The notes beneath the pieces are model-generated. The model had not been told where the DNA came from. It was given only the letters and a program-made list of their open reading frames with translations, and made no database searches. A DNA stretch of 64,000 nt from positions 3,162,001-3,226,000 of the forward strand of contig OZ234504.1 in the NCBI GenBank assembly GCA_965153455.1, read 5' to 3'. The stretch is from Sphagnum compactum (lineage: Eukaryota; Bryophyta; Sphagnopsida; Sphagnales). The position numbers were made by a program, and so were the translations under genes. This document shows positions 59,780-64,000 of the stretch, piece after piece. Position 1 is the first letter of the stretch; the number at the start of each line of letters is the position of its first letter.

Positions 59780-62750
59780 CCAGCTCTCGAGAATCCTTTT
59801 GGTTTTCATCGAACAGGGTAGTACCTAGGCTATAGCCCACTTGCGCAAGCTCAAAGACGCATAAGATTGTTTTCTAGGATTCCCTGTGGGACCATGTAAA
59901 TAGAATTTGAATTTCCACTATGCAAATATGACAATGGGAAAATTATACAATGATCCCTCTTGTTCAAAATGGTAAAATTCAGATAAAACATTGAAATATT
60001 GGTCCCACGATTCCCTTGGCGCAAGAGCTTTCCCTGTGTTTTGTTTTAAATTCAACTTTAATTCGTCAGAGGTTTCCACTCTGTTCCCTACAGGGAATGC
60101 CAAAAAAAGTTTCTTGTGGCGCATCAGAATCTTAAAAACTCTGGATTCCTTTTTCTCGTTCATTGCCCAAAGCATTGATGAAAGGGAAGCCGTACCTTGA
60201 AATCAGGACTGTCTCTTGATTTACGGACACTCCATGTTGACTCTTCGCCAAGGGTAAGATCTACTTCAAGGTTATATATATTGTACTGTGGCCGGCCTCA
60301 CCAGCTGCACAGCTTATGAGTTGAAAAGTTCCGCTTGTTGTCTAGACTCTGCAGCTAGTAGCACCTACTGCCGGTTAGAAAGAGTGTCCCAACGTACTCT
60401 TCGCCCCCTCGACAGACGATGAAAAAGAGCAGCAGCTCTGGAGCAGCTGTATAGGTGCAGTACTCGCGGTAATAAGCTGGACCCGTGAGTGGGTGTTGTT
60501 TGTCCTTTCCTGGGTCAGCGACTGGAATTGCCTAGTTGTGTACTTCACAGCAGGCTTTGTCATCATCACTCGTGAACACGGTCGGTTTTTAGTCAGCAGA
60601 GTACTGTAGCTCATGACCTCGACCTGCACCTTCTTCTACTGCCTCTTCTGCTAGTTGTCTCACCTAATCACTCGATCACGGCACAGGGTTGATTGCAATT
60701 TTGAAGCCTGATTACACAAAGTTCAGCCTACAAAATTGGCCTATATTTTCATGCTTATAACTATGCTCAGACAGGCTCTTACTCTGTACTAATCGTGCAA
60801 GGACAGGAGTCCTGCAAGTCTATATTTTTCTAGGCTCTTAGAGCTAATTTTCTACTAGTTTGGTCTTGCTCTGAGACATCATCGTGAACACTTTAGAGCA
60901 CCTGTAAAGAACAATTTATTATTGCGGGACATACCTTCAATCTTATTGGTTATCAATGTTGGAAGATTATCAGGAAGCTTGCTAATTCTAGCACCGCTTG
61001 CACCGGCTCTTCTTCAGCTTATAACATGCTTGGCGGCTTCTTTGTGTGCTAGTGCAGAATTATATACGATCCTTGTATCGTGATCTATAAGCTTAATCTG
61101 TCTCCGTAAATATTGAGCGGTGTGTCTGGCTCCTCAACCAGCTGACCAGCAATGCTTGATTCATTGGATTTGCTAATAATATTGGCATCTCCGGGCTCAC
61201 TGCAACCTGGAGGATAGAATCTTCCTCTGCGATTGCTGATTCAGGACGTTGGGGTCGTAGTTCTAGGACTGGCGTACCTTCCATCACCTGCAACTGATGC
61301 AAGCACAGACATGAGCGCATTAGCTCTAGATTCTACAAATAGGATCATATCTTGTGCAGCTTGGAGAGAAGCCGGAACGTGCAGGCGGTCGGACTCATAA
61401 TGCCACTAGTATCTAAGCTTCAACTCACCTCTTCCGATCGATTCTCGAGAAAATTTGTATAGATGAGGAACATCGAACACTGCGAACGCAGAAGCATGCT
61501 CAACAAAACCATGAGATCAACAACTAAGTTTCACCCACCTCTAGCTGAAGAACAAAGCTACGGAACTCCGGGATTGATCAAGTACATGACCAGAAACAAC
61601 GTCGTCGACATTCGCGTGTTAATAAGGAAAGGTATAAATTTCGATTCAAGAATGATTCACACGAGCTCCACTCTAGAAAGTCTCATCTGCAACAAGCTCC
61701 GCCTGCAGCAACACAGCTTCTTTGAATCATCAGCAGGCCGGCTCAAGCCTCAGATGCTGCTCATGAGTGAACACATGAGCTTCCGTTTCCTACACTCAAG
61801 CATTCAAACACGTTTCTTCTTAGAAACCTTAGCGAATCGTAACTGCATAGACCTGAACTGCGAGGGTAAATAAAAGTCGCGGCTGTTCAAATAATATTAT
61901 AGACTGCAGAAAAGAAAACAAGAACACTTGTAGTTGTATGAGTGAGCCTCATCAATTTCGTTGTCTAGCTGATGCTACACATGAGTAGCAATAAAATCAT
62001 TCAACGCCAAGCAGGTTAGTAGGCCGTTGCGTCGACATACATCTTCATGCTGGTCAACTTTCCAGCTCAGGGCCCGTCGTCGTCGACTGCAGGAAGCCAG
62101 TGGATTAGCAGCTGCTCCTTCGAGCGACTGGCATATCCTCTATGATAATAACAATGTTCACAGTTTCCATCTGCTGCTGCTGCTTGCTTGATGTTGCAGA
62201 TGAGTACTAATCTTGTTCCAAGAAAAGGCGCTTGAGAAAGAGATTCCCCCCGACTTCTTAATTCCACTTAGAATGGGGTAAGAATCCATAAGCTATAACT
62301 GACTCTGGCCGATATCAAACTCCAATTTTTTCTAACAACTGAGCACTGTAATTGTCGGTCAGCTAGCTATTATATGGCTATCTGCAACGTCCCTGCATAA
62401 ATTTTTTTTTTTACAGAAAATTATGAGCTCAGCTGCTGATTATGACTTGTCAAATCCATTCTCGAAACGCCAATGATCTCACGACATGACCACAGTAGTA
62501 CTCCTGCAACAACATCCAGGTCAAACAACCACAACATCATCATCATCATCAGCTTCTCGTAGCGCCAATATTCTAGTGTGCAACTTAATACTGGATTGAG
62601 ACAAGGCTCCAAACTTGCTGCAGCAGCAAGCATCGGCACATGATCTCTAGCTCGCTAGCTGTATCTGTCCATCGATCCCCGAAAATAAGAAGAAGCTCGA
62701 CGGACTCACACAAACAGCGACACGACAAAATCGCAAAACAGACACACACT
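59780..62750. other. Upstream region of the ERF gene without a recognised gene
   Basis: Many short frames, mixed base composition and a CAT/ATG microsatellite near 62536-62551. Only the ORF at 61463-61873 exceeds 130 codons. This could be an extended promoter or a leader with introns. Confidence 0.4.
61463..61873 (+). CDS. Hypothetical ORF, 136 aa
   Basis: ATG-initiated frame beginning MRNIEHCERRSMLNKTM. It is basic, rich in Ser, Leu, Arg and His, with no signal peptide, membrane segment or recognised domain. Its base composition is less AT-rich than the far spacers. It may be a chance frame in the ERF upstream region. Confidence 0.2.
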   Translation: MRNIEHCERRSMLNKTMRSTTKFHPPLAEEQSYGTPGLIKYMTRNNVVDIRVLIRKGINFDSRMIHTSSTLESLICNKLRLQQHSFFESSAGRLKPQMLLMSEHMSFRFLHSSIQTRFFLETLANRNCIDLNCEGK

Positions 62751-62757
62751 CTCTCTC

Positions 62758-63655
62758 AGACGACAAACAAGCGGAGACGTGATTAGTTTGTTGCAAATCT
62801 CAGTTGGAGATTACTCAGAAAGAATCTGAGAAGAAGTTGCACTTATCAGTAGTGAGTTCAGAAAACTGTCTAAAAATAAATTTGTTTTCTTCTTTCAGTA
62901 ACACGTGTTACCTGACTGTAACCAGGGTTTTTGTTTTTCTTTTTTTCTCTGTTTTTTTTCTAGTTTTGTTAAGTTATGTGGAGAGGCGATACAAGAGGAC
63001 TGAGCCAAATTTGGCTACATGCCAGACAGGAAAGTAGAGAATTTTTTTAATCCATCTTTGTTCTGGCGACCTCCAGGAATCTATTGTATAAATATGGCCA
63101 CATTTTTCCCCCTAAAAAAAATCCTTGTACCTTTCACGTGTGGGATTTTTTTTCACTGCCGCGCTGCGAAATTTCGCCCCAACAGAAAAACGTTGACTGC
63201 ATATTACAAAATTGCCTTGCTGGCTACACTGACGACAAAGAAGCGGAGTCGCGATTAGTTCCTAACTAACTAATGAGACTTGACTTATTAGTTAGTTACT
63301 AGTCTCACTTGGAGACTACTGACAAAGAAAGAAACTGAGAAAAAGATGCACTCATTAGTATTGAGTTCAGAAAATTGACTAAGTCTTTTTTCTTCTTACT
63401 GCACGACACCTGTGACCTGACTGGAACCAAAAAATTGGCTTGCTGGCCATATAGACGACAAACAAACGGAGTCGTGATTAGTTTGTTACTAATTACCGAG
63501 ACTTCTAGCTTAGTTGCTTACTAATCTCACTTGCAGATTACTGGGAAGAAACGGAGAAGGATAGAAATTTAGTGAGTTCAAAAAAATTGACTGGGTTTTG
63601 TTCTTTCTTACAGTACCCTGTTATCTGACTGTAACTTTAATACGGCCTTGCTGGC
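62758..63655. repeat. Three tandem copies of a ~215-bp unit, first copy separated by ~290 bp
   Basis: Copies at about 62758-62925, 63222-63435 and 63437-63655 share GACGACAAA(C/G)AAG/ACGGAGTCG, a GATTAGTTTGTTAC-like block, CTCACTTG(G/C)AGA(T/C)TACTG, AGTGAGTTCAGAAAA-type sequence and TACCTGACTGTAACC-type ends. Copies 2 and 3 abut. No coding function is evident. From 63656 to the window end I see only AT-rich sequence. Confidence 0.75.
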
Positions 63656-64000
63656 AGCTTTTTTAATTTCTTTTCCAACTATGGTCTGAAGTCTGAACCA
63701 ATCAGGTGTCAGTAGAAAAAGAAAGGTACTTACTTTCGGGCGAGTTTAATTAATATTAGCAGTCGGGTGGGGTTGGCGGGTTACTTTTGTCTTAAAAAAA
63801 CCTTTTATACTGTCCACTTTGTCAGCTCAAATTGGTTCCAGTTACTAAAGTAAACTTAATTTTTGCACCACATTTGTTTACTATATCCTAGTTCATCTTT
63901 TTATTCTTTCTAGGAAAGATTGGGTTTTCTTAAGAAAGAAATTATTAGGGGCCATCGACTTAAAATAGTAATAGTGTACTGATTTTGGGCAAAGATGGGG

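Noticed and set aside
1-64000. CRISPR arrays, bacterial operons or phage genes
   Set aside because: No spaced identical repeats of the CRISPR type; gene structure is intron-bearing and eukaryotic throughout.

Overview
The window looks like nuclear DNA of a land plant. Genes carry spliceosomal introns with GT..AG (once GC..AG) borders, spacers are AT-rich, and there are plant-type AP2/ERF and HIR-complex CABIN1 genes plus decayed DNA transposons. A seed-free plant (moss, lycophyte or fern) seems more likely than a flowering plant, because of a ThrE/Prm10-type membrane protein and a full-sized pogo/Tigger element, but the sequence does not settle the species.

Layout. 1-1.35 kb: minisatellites. 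2.36-6.08 kb (+): eight-exon ThrE/Prm10-like membrane transporter gene. 8.0-9.0 kb: long inverted repeat beside an orphan first exon of an oxidoreductase. 9.4-12.9 kb (+): three decayed FCP1-like HAD phosphatase copies, one interrupted by a small inverted-repeat insertion. 16.4-17.5 kb (-): two-exon medium-chain NADPH oxidoreductase. 17.7-21.5 kb: tandem repeats, tRNA-like repeats and AT-rich direct repeats. 21.5-27.7 kb: segment bounded by a perfect 22-bp inverted repeat and holding pieces of several unrelated host genes in both orientations; it reads as a Pack-MULE-like composite. 29.4-39.6 kb (-): a complete 19-exon CABIN1/Hir3-like histone-chaperone subunit gene. 41.4-42.3 kb (+): two-exon BED zinc-finger gene with a possible SAM-like C-terminus. 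45.0-47.4 kb: pogo/Tigger transposon with TA duplications, in-frame stops and an internally inverted segment. 47.4-57 kb: AT-rich spacer with a hAT transposase relic. 57.5-59.7 kb (-): large intronless DREB-like ERF gene whose 3' end runs into a minisatellite built on its own stop-codon region. 62.8-63.7 kb: three-copy tandem repeat.

The likely working genes are the ThrE-like transporter, the oxidoreductase, CABIN1, the BED-finger gene and the ERF gene. They have no evident shared pathway; CABIN1 (chromatin) and ERF (transcription) are regulatory, the oxidoreductase metabolic, the ThrE-like protein membrane transport. The most unusual part is the multi-gene-fragment element at 21.5-27.7 kb. 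All gene models are read by eye from splice signals, frame continuity and remembered family motifs; no searches were run.
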